Positions 1 to 8,967 of a stretch of 64,000 nt of DNA are shown here, piece by piece. The DNA is from Chloroflexales bacterium ZM16-3. GTDB lineage: Bacteria > Chloroflexota > Chloroflexia > Chloroflexales > Chloroflexaceae. Numbering within the stretch: position 1 is the stretch's first letter; each line of letters opens with the position of its first letter. The stretch lies in NCBI GenBank assembly GCA_004138175.2, contig RYFE02000020.1, forward strand, positions 26,021 through 90,020, given 5' to 3'. The notes beneath the pieces were generated by a model, which saw nothing but the letters and a program-made list of their open reading frames with translations, was not told the DNA's origin and did no database searches. The translations under genes were made by a program, and so were the position numbers.

Positions 1-21
1 TCGTGGTCCAATGAGGCTTGT

Positions 22-237
22 ATGAGTAAGGCACTCCCCCGGCGCAGAGCTGTCTCGCGCCGCAAGCGTATGGTCTTCTTCGCCGTCGGCGCCGCAATGG
101 GCAGCGCCCTCGGGCTTGTGATTGGCTCGCTGCTGACCTTCTGGATCGGCGATGGCACTCTGCGCGCCATCCAGCGCGGCATCCGCCGGATCTCTGGCGA
201 TGATGGCCACCCGAGCTTCGACCTGCTGCTTCAGTAA
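22..237 (+). CDS. Small single-pass membrane protein, unknown function
   Basis: A 71-residue protein of no family I recognise. It has a very basic N-terminus (several arginines in the first 16 residues), then one glycine/alanine-rich hydrophobic segment at about residues 18-44, then a polar tail. That pattern suggests a single membrane helix with the N-terminus inside. A weak purine-rich stretch (TGAGG) lies just upstream of the ATG. It stands alone, about 190 bp before the short-chain dehydrogenase. Codon use matches the surrounding high-GC DNA, so I take it as real, but function cannot be stated. Confidence 0.55.
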   Translation: MSKALPRRRAVSRRKRMVFFAVGAAMGSALGLVIGSLLTFWIGDGTLRAIQRGIRRISGDDGHPSFDLLLQ

Positions 238-429
238 CGCCGTCTTCGTACCGGAGTGTGCCCCAGGTAGCTTGTCGCGATGATGCGTGAGCTGCCGCAT
301 GTGGGCGTGTGCCTTCATTGCCTTGTCTACTCCGTGGCCAGCCTTTGCTGGCCTCATAGCTATAGATCGCGCGGCGCCGACAGATGTCGACGCCGCGTTT
401 CATATCCGGCCATCGTGAGGAGGCGACTG

Positions 430-1146
430 ATGACTCTTAGCGGGAAGGTTGCTGTGGTGACGGGTGGGACGGGCGCTCTGGGCGCGGCTGTGGCGCGGTC
501 GCTGCTCGACGCGGGGGCCGCTGTGGTCGTGACGCACCGCGCCGAGGGTGAGCTCTCTGATCTGCGTGCGCGCCTGGGCATAGCCGATGATGCGCCCCTA
601 AGCGGGATGCTGGTTGATCTCACCGATGAGGCCGCTGTAAAGTCCGCCTACGGCGAGGTCGCCGCCAGCCACGGCGGGATCGACATCCTGGTGAACGCGG
701 CTGGAGGGTTCGGCGGCGGCGCGCCGGTACACCAGAGCGGCTGGGCGATCTGGCAGCAGCAGCTCGACATCAACCTGAAGACGGCCGTCATCTCCTGCGC
801 GTCCGGCGTCCCCCATATGATCGCCCGAGGCGGCGGGGCCATCGTCAACGTCGGCACGCGCACCGCCACGCAGCCGGGGGCCAATCTGGCCGCCTACGCC
901 GCATCGAAGCGGGCCGTGCTCCAGCTCACCGAGGCGCTCGCCGCCGAGCTGCGCGGCCACAACATCACCGCCAACGCCGTCCTTCCCAGCACCATCGATA
1001 CGCCGGCCAACCGCAAGGGCATGCCCAACGGCAGCTACGACGACTGGGTCAAGCCGGAGGAGATCGCCGCCGTGGTGCGCTTCCTCGTCGGCCCCGAGGG
1101 CCGGATCATCAGCGGGGCCAGCATTCCGGTGTACGGGAGAGCCTAA
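430..1146 (+). CDS. Short-chain dehydrogenase/reductase (SDR)
   Basis: A 238-residue classical SDR, a soluble NAD(P)-dependent oxidoreductase. The N-terminus carries the cofactor-binding motif VVTGGTGALGAAVA (about residues 9-22); the NAG-like motif is VNAAGG; the catalytic Tyr-Lys pair is in YAASK (about 157-161), followed by a proline-containing ADVLP-like stretch (NAVLPSTIDTP). The open frame extends to 280, but homology starts at MTLSGKVAVV and a good GAGGAGG ribosome site sits 7 nt before the ATG at 430. The substrate cannot be predicted. It lies 59 bp before a citrate synthase gene on the same strand, so they may be cotranscribed. Confidence 0.85.
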   Translation: MTLSGKVAVVTGGTGALGAAVARSLLDAGAAVVVTHRAEGELSDLRARLGIADDAPLSGMLVDLTDEAAVKSAYGEVAASHGGIDILVNAAGGFGGGAPVHQSGWAIWQQQLDINLKTAVISCASGVPHMIARGGGAIVNVGTRTATQPGANLAAYAASKRAVLQLTEALAAELRGHNITANAVLPSTIDTPANRKGMPNGSYDDWVKPEEIAAVVRFLVGPEGRIISGASIPVYGRA

Positions 1147-1205
1147 TGTGATTGTAGGTTCTCACCACATCACAGATCACGCATCACATAGAGAGGGGCA
1201 TCGCG

Positions 1206-2345
1206 ATGAGCGCGCATACAAGTATGGGGCTGGACGGCACGATCGTCGCCCAGACTCAGCTTGGGTTGATCGACGGCACCGCCGGGCGTCTGAGCTTCTG
1301 TGGCTACAGCGTCCACGACCTGGCCGATAGCGCACAGTGGGAGGAAGTGCTGCACCTGCTCTGGCACGGCGACCTGCCCACTTCTGGACAGCTGGCCGCC
1401 CTGCGGGCTAATCTTGCCGCCGCCCGCGCCCTCACCCCCGAGGAGATCGCCCTGGTGCGCGGCCTGCCCCGTGTCGGCCACGCCATGGATGTGCTGCGGG
1501 CCGCCGTGAGCCTGCTGGCCGGACTGCATCAGCCGACGACCATGCGCGCCGACACGATCTTCGCCGATGGCCTGCGGCTGGCGGCGAAGCTGCCGATGCT
1601 GGTGGCGGCATATGCTCGCCTGCGCGAGGGCCGTGAGCCGGTGCAGCCCGACGCCGACCTCGGCCACGCCGCAGCCTTCCTGCACGCTCTCCACGGGCGG
1701 CGGCCCGCGCCCGAGGAGGAGGCCGCCCTCAATACCTACATGGTGCTGCTGGCCGAGCACGGCCTGAACGTCGCCACCTTCGTGGCCCGGGTTGTGGCCA
1801 GCGCCCAGAACGATCTCTACACGGCCATCGACGCGGCCATGGCCGCCCTCAAAGGCATCTCCCACGGCGGCGCGAATGAGCACGCCATGCGCGCCTTTCT
1901 GTCCATCGGCGATCCCGCCGACGCCCCTGCCTTCATCAAGGATCTGCTGGCCCGCAAGGCCCGCCTGATGGGTGTCGGCCACCGCATCTACCAGACAGAG
2001 GACCCGCGCGTGCGCCACCTGCGCCAGCACTCCGCCGCGCTGGCCGCGCGATCAGGTGCCGATTCTCGCGCCCACGCCGTGGCCGAGGCTGTGGCCGCGT
2101 CTATTATCGATCACCCGCACTTCCAGGCCCGCAAGCTCTACCCGAATGTTGAGTTCTACAGCGCCCCGCTGCTCTACCAGCTCGGCCTGCCGCTCGACAC
2201 CTTCACCCTGGCCTTCGCCATGGCCCGTCTGCCCGGCTGGGTCGGCCACGTGCGCGAGCAGCTCGGTGTGGCCCGCCTGGTGCGCCCCGAGGCCGAGTAT
2301 GTAGGCCCCGCCCCGCGCGCCTTCGTCGCACTAGAGGATCGCTGA
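1206..2345 (+). CDS. Citrate synthase family protein (citrate or 2-methylcitrate synthase)
   Basis: A 379-residue type II citrate synthase, which condenses acetyl-CoA (or propionyl-CoA) with oxaloacetate. Family signatures are visible: GISHGGANEHAM near residue 217 (first active-site histidine), GVGHRIYQTEDPR near 256 (second histidine and arginine region) and NVEFYSAPLLYQLGLP near 313 (the catalytic aspartate of the usual NVDFYS is glutamate here, seen in some methylcitrate-type enzymes). Length is normal for the short bacterial form. A GAGAGGGG ribosome site precedes the ATG. Whether it serves the TCA cycle or a propionate pathway cannot be decided from sequence alone; no prpB/prpD is next to it. 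Confidence 0.9.
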   Translation: MSAHTSMGLDGTIVAQTQLGLIDGTAGRLSFCGYSVHDLADSAQWEEVLHLLWHGDLPTSGQLAALRANLAAARALTPEEIALVRGLPRVGHAMDVLRAAVSLLAGLHQPTTMRADTIFADGLRLAAKLPMLVAAYARLREGREPVQPDADLGHAAAFLHALHGRRPAPEEEAALNTYMVLLAEHGLNVATFVARVVASAQNDLYTAIDAAMAALKGISHGGANEHAMRAFLSIGDPADAPAFIKDLLARKARLMGVGHRIYQTEDPRVRHLRQHSAALAARSGADSRAHAVAEAVAASIIDHPHFQARKLYPNVEFYSAPLLYQLGLPLDTFTLAFAMARLPGWVGHVREQLGVARLVRPEAEYVGPAPRAFVALEDR

Positions 2346-2376
2346 CCCACATAGAGCCATGAAAGAAGCGGGATAT

Positions 2377-2490
2377 GTGCCAGGCAGGCACATGCCGCAC
2401 TGATTGTGCTGCGGCGCGGCTACGCCGCGCCGCAGCACAATCAGTTTTTTGTGGGAGAGCGAAGCTCTCCCACACCCTCACTGTGCGCAG
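2377..2490. repeat. Two-hairpin intergenic element, copy 1 (second copy at 38165-38280)
   Basis: An intergenic element of three nested or tandem inverted repeats: a short GTGCC/GGCAC hairpin, a long GC-rich palindrome (CTGATTGTGCTGCGGCGCGG arm with its complement), a run of six T, then a second hairpin GTGGGAGAGC-GAA-GCTCTCCCAC. The same order, loop trinucleotides and T-run recur at 38165-38280. Arm differences between copies are compensatory (ATTGTG/CACAAT here, ATGGTG/CACCAT there), so pairing is kept. Likely a mobile or selected terminator-like repeat following the citrate synthase gene. Confidence 0.8.
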
Positions 2491-2507
2491 TGTTATTGCT
2501 GGCAACA

Positions 2508-2550
2508 GAAAGAAGCGGGATACGGGACTTACCCGTATCCCGCTTCTTTC
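2508..2550 (-). terminator. Perfect 19-bp hairpin downstream of the 2554-2841 gene
   Basis: Perfect inverted repeat with arms 2508-2526 and 2532-2550 and a 5-nt loop, starting 3 bp past the stop codon of the minus-strand gene. The first 14 bases of its arm (GAAAGAAGCGGGAT) also occur directly at 2361-2374, just after citrate synthase, so the whole two-hairpin element is bracketed by the same sequence. Probably a bidirectional terminator for the converging genes; there is no clear T-run. Confidence 0.6.
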
Positions 2551-2553
2551 GAC

Positions 2554-2841
2554 TCACTCGCCCTCAGGCATATTGCCGGTGCGCTCATACTCGCGGAGGG
2601 CGATGATTGCGCGGTCGAAGCTATAGTAGTAGATCTCAGCGTCCCAACGGTCGGATCTTGGGTCGAGGCCACAGCAGATCTCGATCTCGATCTCGCCATC
2701 CTCGGCTCTGTGGGCCGAGGCCATCCATAGCCGGGAGCAGCGTAGCGAATCGCCGCGCTGAAGAACCTTGTGGAACGTGTTCGCTCCGACATCGCTCAGT
2801 ATCTGGCCAGGCGTCATCTCAAAGGACGGGCTGCCCGCCAT
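2554..2841 (-). CDS. Hypothetical protein, 95 aa
   Basis: A 95-residue soluble acidic protein of no recognised family. A strong AAGGAG ribosome site lies 7 nt before the ATG, and codon use is like the neighbours, which supports a real gene. The middle has an alternating pattern (EIEIEICCGLDP) that suggests beta strands, and the C-terminus is acidic. No membrane segment or signal peptide. It converges with citrate synthase and is separated from it by the repeat element and hairpin described above. Confidence 0.6.
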   Translation of the reverse strand: MAGSPSFEMTPGQILSDVGANTFHKVLQRGDSLRCSRLWMASAHRAEDGEIEIEICCGLDPRSDRWDAEIYYYSFDRAIIALREYERTGNMPEGE

Positions 2842-3011
2842 GCCTTGCTCCTTCCGCCCTAGGCAACTGACATGTGCTGCAAGCCGTGCAATTATACCGC
2901 ATATCTGTCGTCCTTATGACGCACCCCGCCATATGCCTCGTGTCCAGGGCAAAAATCGGGGGTGGCACTGCCACCCCCGATCCCTCCGATCAACGAGACC
3001 GTCACGTGTTA

Positions 3012-4067
3012 TCAGTCAACCGGGTAGAGCATGCCGGCCTGAAGCGTTACATCAGGGATGATGGGGCCGGTGTCCTGGTACGAGCCAAGCACCTTCATGT
3101 AGTTCGCCCGCTCGTAGGCAGTTGGCTGGGCGACGGCGCGCTGGGCCATGCTGCCCTGCATCTGGGTGATCGACTCGTACTCGCGCTCGGTCATCCAAGT
3201 CTGCAGTTCCATGATTATGGCGCGGACGACCTCATCGGGCTTGCCCTTGAGCAGGGCCGAGGCCATCATCGCCACCTTGGCACCGGCCATCATCGCCTTG
3301 AGCACATCGTTGGCGCTGTGGACCCCGCTGGTGATAGCGAGGTCAACCGGCACGCGGCCATAGAGCATGGCCACCCAGCGCAGCGGCAGGCGCAGCTCGC
3401 TCGCGGTGCTCAGCTGGAGGTTCGGCACCACCTCCAGGTTCGTCAGGTCGAAGTCGGGCTGATAGAAGCGGTTGAAGAGCACCAGGCTCTGGGCACCGGC
3501 CTCCATGAGCCGCCATGCCATATTGGGCAGCGAGCTGAAGTAAGGGCTTAGCTTGATGGCCAGGGGGATCTTGATCTCGGCGCGCACATTGCGCACCAGG
3601 TCAACGTAGCCCTGCTCCAGATCCGCCCCGGTGATGTTCGGGTCGGTCGGGATGTTGTAGATATTCAGCTCAAGGGCATCGGCGCCGGCCTCTTCGATCA
3701 GGCGGGCGTAGTGGATCCAGCCGCCCGGCGAGACGCCGTTGAGGCTGCCGATCACCGGGATGTGAACCTTGCGCTTGAGCTCGTGGATCTGCTCGATGTA
3801 GCGCTCGGGGCCGACGCTGTACTTGCCGTGGTCGGGCAGGTAGTTCAGCGCCTCTGCGAAGCTCTCGGCACCGTGGGTGAGCAGGTAGTCGAGCTCAAGG
3901 CTCGTGCGGATAATCTGCTCCTCGAAGAGCGAGTACATCACGATGGCCGACACGCCGGCCTCTTCCAGGCGCTGCACCACATCCGGGTGATGGGAGAGCG
4001 GTGAGGCCGATGCGACGATCGGTGTCTTCAGGGCCATACCCAGGTAGCTCGTACTCAGGTCGATCAT
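3012..4067 (-). CDS. Dihydroorotate dehydrogenase-like protein
   Basis: A 351-residue TIM-barrel flavoprotein of the DHOD superfamily. Visible hallmarks: N-terminal [17 protein letters not shown] (strand 1 with phosphate contacts), [13 protein letters not shown] near 110, an ELNIYNIP stretch near 140 where true class I/II enzymes have ELNx[14 protein letters not shown] near 178, and the C-terminal flavin phosphate region [19 protein letters not shown]. The altered ELN motif argues against ordinary pyrimidine synthesis. The gene sits 80 bp downstream of nifJ on the same strand; this pairing is known in many bacteria and suggests a redox role linked to pyruvate oxidation. An AAAGGAA ribosome site precedes the ATG. 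Confidence 0.85.
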   Translation of the reverse strand: MIDLSTSYLGMALKTPIVASASPLSHHPDVVQRLEEAGVSAIVMYSLFEEQIIRTSLELDYLLTHGAESFAEALNYLPDHGKYSVGPERYIEQIHELKRKVHIPVIGSLNGVSPGGWIHYARLIEEAGADALELNIYNIPTDPNITGADLEQGYVDLVRNVRAEIKIPLAIKLSPYFSSLPNMAWRLMEAGAQSLVLFNRFYQPDFDLTNLEVVPNLQLSTASELRLPLRWVAMLYGRVPVDLAITSGVHSANDVLKAMMAGAKVAMMASALLKGKPDEVVRAIIMELQTWMTEREYESITQMQGSMAQRAVAQPTAYERANYMKVLGSYQDTGPIIPDVTLQAGMLYPVD

Positions 4068-4103
4068 CGATGATTCCTTTCGAGTGTGGCGTTTCTCTCG
4101 CGC

Positions 4104-4130
4104 CCGGGAAGGTTAAGCCAACCTTCCCGG
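4104..4130. terminator. 11-bp hairpin between nifJ and the DHOD-like gene
   Basis: Perfect inverted repeat CCGGGAAGGTT with a 5-nt loop, between the nifJ stop codon and the downstream gene's ribosome site. There is no T-run on either strand, so it may be a partial terminator or an mRNA-stabilising structure that sets unequal expression of the two genes. Confidence 0.5.
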
Positions 4131-4147
4131 ACGCATGCGGGGGTATG

Positions 4148-7100
4148 TCAGTCGCCCTTCGCTAGCTGCTCCAGACGGATGAACTGCCCCTTGTTGGTGG
4201 CGGCAGCCTGCGCCATCAGCGCCTCGGAGCGGGTCGGGTCGCTGTGGACGAGCATCTGGAAGCGGCCCTCGCCAGCGATGTACTTCTCGGGGCTGATGCT
4301 CGGTGCCTTCGAGTCGATCACGAGCGGGTGCTTGCCCTGCTCGATCAGGTTCGGGTTGTAGCGGTAGAGCGTCCACATGCCGCTCTGCACGGCCAGCTTC
4401 TGCTGGTCAAGGCCCTTGGTCATGTCGATGCCGTGGGCGATACAGTGGCTGTAGGCGATGATGATCGAGACGCCCTCGTATGCCTCGGCCTCCTGGATGG
4501 CCCGCAGGGTCTGCACATCATCATAGCCCATGGCGATACGGGCCACATACACGTCGCCGTAGGCCATGGCGATCAGGCCCAGGTCCTTCTTCGGTCGGCC
4601 CTTGCCCTTGGCGGCGAACTTGGCCACCGCCGCCAGCGGTGTGCTCTTGCTGGCCTGGCCGCCGGTGTTCGAGTAGACCTCGGTGTCGAGCACGAGGATG
4701 TTGACGTTGCGCCCCGAGGCCAGCACATGGTCTAGGCCGCCGTAGCCGATATCGTAGGCCCAGCCGTCGCCGCCCATGATCCAGACGCTGCGCTTGACGA
4801 GCACATCGATCAGGGCCATCAGATCCTTCACCAGGCCCGCCTTCGGCCCCGCAGGGGCGGCCTCTAGGCGCACCTTCAGCGCGTCCACCCGCTCGCGCTG
4901 GGCGGCGATCCCGGCCTCGCTCGCCTGATCGGCGTTGAGCAGCGCGTCCACCAGCTCGGCACCGATGATATCGACCAGCTGGGGCAGCAGCTCGCGGGCG
5001 TACTCCTCCTGCTTGTCGATGCTCAGGCGCATGCCCAGGCCAAACTCGGCGTTATCCTCGAACAGCGAGTTCGACCAGGTCGGGCCGCGCCCGTCCTTGT
5101 TGACCGTCCAGGGCGTGGTGGGCAGGTTGCCGCCGTAGATCGACGAGCAGCCGGTGGCGTTGGCGATCACCGCCCGGTCGCCGTAGAGCTGGCTGACCAG
5201 CTTGACATAGGGCGTCTCGCCGCAGCCCGAGCAGGCACCGGAGAACTCGAAGAGCGGCTGGAGCAGCTGCGAGTTCTTGATCGAGCCGAAGCTGATCTGG
5301 GTGCGGTCAACCTCGGGCAGGCCGAGGAAGAACTCCCAGTTCGCCGACTCGGCGACGCGCAGGGGCGGCTGGGGGGCCATGTTGATCGCCTTGCGGCCGA
5401 CCTGAGTCTTGTCCTTCACCGGGCAGACCTCAATACAGAGGGTGCAGCCGGTGCAGTCCTCGGGGCTGACCTGGAGCGTGTAGCGCTGTCCGGGCAGCTC
5501 CCTGAAGCGGGCGTCCACGCTCTTGAAGCCCTCGGGCGCGCCAGCCAGCGCCTCGGCCGGGTAGACCTTGGGGCGGATGACGGCGTGGGGGCAGACGAAG
5601 GCGCACTTGCCGCACTGGATGCAGATCTTCTCGTCCCAGACGGGGATCTCCATCGCAATGTTGCGCTTCTCCCACTGGGCGGTGCCGGTGGGGTAGGTGC
5701 CATCGACGGGCATCTTGCTCACCGGCAGATCGTCGCCGTGGCCAGCGATCATGGGGGCGAGCACATCCTTGACGAAGTCCGGCGCGGCATCAGGCACCGT
5801 CGGGCGCATGTGCATCCCGTTGGGCGAGGGGTCGGCGGCGGGGATGGCCACCTCGTAGAGGTTCGCGAGGGTCTGGTCGACGGCCATGAAGTTACGGGCG
5901 ACCACCGCCTCACCACGCTTCCCGTAGGTCTTCTTGATGCTGTCCTTGATCGCGACGATCGCGTCCTCGCGCGGGAGCACACCGCTGATGGCGAAGAAGC
6001 AGGTCTGCATCACGGTGTTGATCCGGCTGCCCATGCCGGTGGACTGGGCCACCGCAGCGGCGTCGATGATATAGAAGCGCAGGTTCTTGGCGCGGATGGT
6101 GGCGCGCACCTCGGCCGGGATCTGGCCCCAGACCTGGTCGGGGCCGAAGGGCGTGTTGAGCAGGAAGATGCCGCCGGGGCGGGCGTAGCTCAGCACATCG
6201 ACCCGCTCCAGGAAGGCGAACTGGTGGCAGGCGACGAAGTTGGCCTCAGCGGCACCGATCAGGTAGGGCGCGTGGATGGGCTGCGGGCCGAAGCGCAGGT
6301 GCGAGGTGGTGACAGAGCCAGACTTCTTCGAGTCGTAGACGAAGTAGCCCTGGGCGTTGTTGTCGGTCTCCTCGCCGATAATCTTGATGCTGCTCTTGTT
6401 CGCGCCCACCGTGCCGTCGGCACCGAGGCCCCAGAAGACGCAGCGGACGGTCGAGTCGGGCTCGATGCTGAAGCTCGGGTCGTAGGTCAGGCTAGTCCCG
6501 CTCACGTCGTCGTTGATGCCGATGGTGAAGCGGGTGGTCGGCTGCTCCTTGCCCAGCTCATCGAAGATGGCCTTGACCATCGCCGGGGTAAACTCTTTGG
6601 ACGAGAGGCCGTAGCGCCCGCCGATCACGGTTGGGGAGATCTGGCTCTCGGTCACGGCTGACACAATATCGAGGAAGAGCGGCTCGCCGGTGCTGCCGGG
6701 CTCCTTCGTGCGATCAAGTGCAGCGATTGCGCGGACGGTGGTGGGCAGGGCGGCCATAAGGGCGGCGCTGTCGAAGGGCCGGTAGAGCCGCACACATATG
6801 ACGCCGACCTTCTCGCCCTGGTCGGCCAGGAAGCGCGCCGTCTCGGCGGCTGTCTCGGCACCTGAGCCCATGATCACGATCACGCGCTCGGCGTCGGGGG
6901 CACCGACGTAGTCGAAGAGCCGATACTGGCGGCCGGTCAGGCCGGCGAAGCGATCCATAGCCTTCTGGACAATACCGGGGCAGCTTGCGTAGAAGGGGTT
7001 GACGCTCTCGCGGGCCTGGAAGTAGACATCGGGGTTCTGGGCGGTGCCGCGCAGCACGGGCCGGTCGGGGTTGAGGGCGCGGGAGCGATGGGCGTGTACC

Positions 7101-7696
7101 AGATCGTCGTCAATCATCGCCCGGATCGTCTCGGTATCCAGCGGGCTGATCTTGTTCACCTCGTGCGAGGTGCGGAAGCCATCGAAGAAATGGAGGAAGG
7201 GCACCCGGCTCTCTAGCGCGGCGGCGTGGGCGACGAGGGCTAGGTCGTGGGCCTCTTGCACTGAGTTTGAGGCGATCATGGCGAAGCCAGTGCCGCGCAC
7301 CGACATCACATCGGAGTGGTCGCCGAAGATCGAGAGCCCCTGGGCGGCCAGCGAGCGCGCCGCAATATGGAAGACGGTCGGCGTCAGTTCACCGGCGATC
7401 TTATACATATTCGGGATCATCAGCAGCAGACCCTGCGACGCCGTGAAGGTCGTGGTGAGCGCCCCCGTCTGCATCGCGCCGTGGAGGGCGCCTGCGGCGC
7501 CGCCCTCGGACTGCATCTCGTACACCGATGGCACGGTGCCCCAAAGATTGGGCTGGCCAGCGGCGGCATAGGCATCGGCCGACTCGCCCATTGGCGTCGA
7601 TGGGGTGATCGGGTAGATCGCCACCACCTCGCTAAGCATATAGGCTACTTTGGCAACGGCCTCGTTGCCGTCAAGCGTGATCGGTTCGCTACTCAT
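4148..7696 (-). CDS. nifJ: Pyruvate:ferredoxin (flavodoxin) oxidoreductase, single-chain
   Basis: A 1182-residue one-polypeptide PFOR that oxidises pyruvate to acetyl-CoA and CO2 and reduces ferredoxin or flavodoxin; in autotrophs it can also run as pyruvate synthase. Domains in order: pyrimidine-binding domain with YPITPSTPMGE near residue 30, transketolase C-like domain, gamma domain, two 4Fe-4S clusters (CIQCGKCAFVCP near 693 and CTGCTLCIEVCP near 746), then the TPP domain with CSGCGETPY, ATGCSSIYGG and GDGWAYDIGYGG near 975 and NTGGQASK. Length matches the family. The open frame runs on to 7948, but the family N-terminus and a GAGGAG ribosome site fix the ATG at 7696. Followed by a DHOD-like gene. 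Confidence 0.97.
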   Translation of the reverse strand: MSSEPITLDGNEAVAKVAYMLSEVVAIYPITPSTPMGESADAYAAAGQPNLWGTVPSVYEMQSEGGAAGALHGAMQTGALTTTFTASQGLLLMIPNMYKIAGELTPTVFHIAARSLAAQGLSIFGDHSDVMSVRGTGFAMIASNSVQEAHDLALVAHAAALESRVPFLHFFDGFRTSHEVNKISPLDTETIRAMIDDDLVHAHRSRALNPDRPVLRGTAQNPDVYFQARESVNPFYASCPGIVQKAMDRFAGLTGRQYRLFDYVGAPDAERVIVIMGSGAETAAETARFLADQGEKVGVICVRLYRPFDSAALMAALPTTVRAIAALDRTKEPGSTGEPLFLDIVSAVTESQISPTVIGGRYGLSSKEFTPAMVKAIFDELGKEQPTTRFTIGINDDVSGTSLTYDPSFSIEPDSTVRCVFWGLGADGTVGANKSSIKIIGEETDNNAQGYFVYDSKKSGSVTTSHLRFGPQPIHAPYLIGAAEANFVACHQFAFLERVDVLSYARPGGIFLLNTPFGPDQVWGQIPAEVRATIRAKNLRFYIIDAAAVAQSTGMGSRINTVMQTCFFAISGVLPREDAIVAIKDSIKKTYGKRGEAVVARNFMAVDQTLANLYEVAIPAADPSPNGMHMRPTVPDAAPDFVKDVLAPMIAGHGDDLPVSKMPVDGTYPTGTAQWEKRNIAMEIPVWDEKICIQCGKCAFVCPHAVIRPKVYPAEALAGAPEGFKSVDARFRELPGQRYTLQVSPEDCTGCTLCIEVCPVKDKTQVGRKAINMAPQPPLRVAESANWEFFLGLPEVDRTQISFGSIKNSQLLQPLFEFSGACSGCGETPYVKLVSQLYGDRAVIANATGCSSIYGGNLPTTPWTVNKDGRGPTWSNSLFEDNAEFGLGMRLSIDKQEEYARELLPQLVDIIGAELVDALLNADQASEAGIAAQRERVDALKVRLEAAPAGPKAGLVKDLMALIDVLVKRSVWIMGGDGWAYDIGYGGLDHVLASGRNVNILVLDTEVYSNTGGQASKSTPLAAVAKFAAKGKGRPKKDLGLIAMAYGDVYVARIAMGYDDVQTLRAIQEAEAYEGVSIIIAYSHCIAHGIDMTKGLDQQKLAVQSGMWTLYRYNPNLIEQGKHPLVIDSKAPSISPEKYIAGEGRFQMLVHSDPTRSEALMAQAAATNKGQFIRLEQLAKGD

Positions 7697-7731
7697 CAAA
7701 ATCTCCTCAATGTAGAAGGCACACGATCTCT

Positions 7732-7805
7732 GGGTGATATAGTCAGCATGGGTGATATAGCCAGTATACGTTTGCACTTCTTTGCACGAGGTAAAGCTCG
7801 TGCAA
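7732..7805. promoter_or_regulatory. Tandem 18-bp direct repeat and palindrome upstream of nifJ
   Basis: In the nifJ leader are two adjacent 18-bp direct repeats (7732-7749 and 7750-7767, consensus GGGTGATATAGYCAGYAT, 16 of 18 identical), followed by a perfect palindrome TTGCACGAG-N6-CTCGTGCAA (7782-7805). The direct repeat looks like a pair of regulator sites, and the palindrome like a dimeric operator or an mRNA hairpin. No protein can be assigned. Confidence 0.5.
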
Positions 7806-7991
7806 CGTGTAGTGGTGATCTCTTTAGCCGTTGCCCGCTTTCCGTAACTTTTTCTGGCGCCTAACAGTTTATTCACAAAGCCTTGATAACAGGCGTAGCG
7901 CCCCCCTATAATAAGCAGGATAGATACCCCGCCCAGACATCGCCGCACTTCGTCTTACTACCTATTGTCGGATGTCCCCTTGTGACGTTCG

Positions 7992-8672
7992 ATGCCTGAG
8001 GCCATGGCACACCTTCTCATCCTCCTTGCCCATGATCCGACAGTTCAGCCGGCACTCAACGAGCTGATATCGCACCTGGGGACAGCTGCGACAGACCTGT
8101 ATACCGCCTTCCTGAACGATAGTATTGCTCTGGCGCGTCAGGTGGCAAGGGCTAACGTCACGGTTGTGGCGCAGCACGGCTCCGCCCTTGGCGAGCGTAT
8201 GGACGGTCGCTCCGCCCCCGCGATCATCACGCTCCCCGATATGCTCCCCACAACCCTCGCCGTCGCTGTCGCCCATGCGCTCAGCACTGGGCCGGTGGTG
8301 CTCTTCGGCAACGATCTGCCGCACATGCCGATCTGGCGGCTGCGTGACACGCTGACTCATCTGGAGGGCGGCGCCGATGTTGTGATCGGGCCGGACGAGC
8401 GTGGCGGCTGGTACCTGATCGGCCTGCGCGCCGCTCACCCTGCCCTGCTGCGTGCGCTCCCCGGGTGCGATGATTCGCCTGATGATCTGTGCATCGCAGC
8501 GGCCAACCACGGCCTGCGGGTGACGAACATCCCGGCATGGTATGGCCTTGATAATCTGGCCGATCTGGAGCAGCTCTCCCTCGACCTGCGGACGATGCCC
8601 CGCGATGTCGCGCCGCATACGCGCGCGCTGCTGAACGGCGACACCGTTCAGGCCAGGGTTGTCGGCGGGTAA
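7992..8672 (+). CDS. DUF2064-type nucleotidyltransferase-like protein
   Basis: A 226-residue protein of the GT-A/nucleotidyltransferase fold family often called DUF2064 (TIGR04282). Recognisable parts: a central strand ending in VVLFGNDLPHMP near residue 100, matching the family's (I/L)(I/L)GxDxP motif, then DVVIGPDERGGWYLIGL near 130, the family's DGGYYLIGL region. The usual N-terminal KxPxxGxVKTRL motif is missing, so catalytic activity as a sugar-nucleotide transferase is doubtful. Start could be 7992 or 8004 (MAHLLILLA); neither has a strong ribosome site. It is transcribed away from nifJ and followed by a long palindrome. Confidence 0.7.
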   Translation: MPEAMAHLLILLAHDPTVQPALNELISHLGTAATDLYTAFLNDSIALARQVARANVTVVAQHGSALGERMDGRSAPAIITLPDMLPTTLAVAVAHALSTGPVVLFGNDLPHMPIWRLRDTLTHLEGGADVVIGPDERGGWYLIGLRAAHPALLRALPGCDDSPDDLCIAAANHGLRVTNIPAWYGLDNLADLEQLSLDLRTMPRDVAPHTRALLNGDTVQARVVGG

Positions 8673-8721
8673 TGCGCTTTTTGGGGAGGGTAGTCTCTGC
8701 CATACGCATCACGTTAAAAAT

Positions 8722-8780
8722 CTATGGTATTTTGCAGAAAGGTGCCAGCGAAGCTGGCACCTTTCTGCAAAATACCATAG
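8722..8780. repeat. Perfect 28-bp palindrome with 3-nt loop
   Basis: Arms of 28 bp (starting CTATGGTATTTTGCAGAAAG) pair without mismatch around a GAA loop. It lies between two plus-strand genes, 50 bp after the stop of the first. It could be a terminator, although no T-run follows, or a small palindromic mobile repeat. No obvious flanking target duplication. Confidence 0.75.
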
Positions 8781-8862
8781 ACACTATGGTGAGGGCTGCG
8801 CAGTCGCCACTTCCCAGCGAGAGGTAATTCTGCTCTAGCCCTGACGGATCGTGAGCGAGGAG

Positions 8863-8891
8863 TTGCGGTGTGTATGGGGAGTCACTATAAT
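8863..8891 (+). promoter_or_regulatory. Sigma-70-like promoter of the kinase operon
   Basis: TTGCGG at 8863-8868 and a perfect TATAAT at 8886-8891 with 17-bp spacing, 77 bp upstream of the kinase start codon. This is the best promoter before the kinase/PP2C/VWA/FHA cluster. Confidence 0.65.
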
Positions 8892-8967
8892 AGAATCTCT
8901 GGCGTATCGTGCGCGTGCGCCCGTCCTTCTGATACTCTTCCGTCCCGCGCTGTCACGAGGAAGTTGC

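Noticed and set aside
5585..6661. 358-aa plus-strand frame inside nifJ
   Set aside because: Antisense shadow of a high-GC gene; no ribosome site and no family features.
7697..7948. N-terminal extension of nifJ
   Set aside because: The frame is open upstream, but the family N-terminus and a GAGGAG ribosome site fix the start at 7696; the extension lies over direct repeats and a palindrome.
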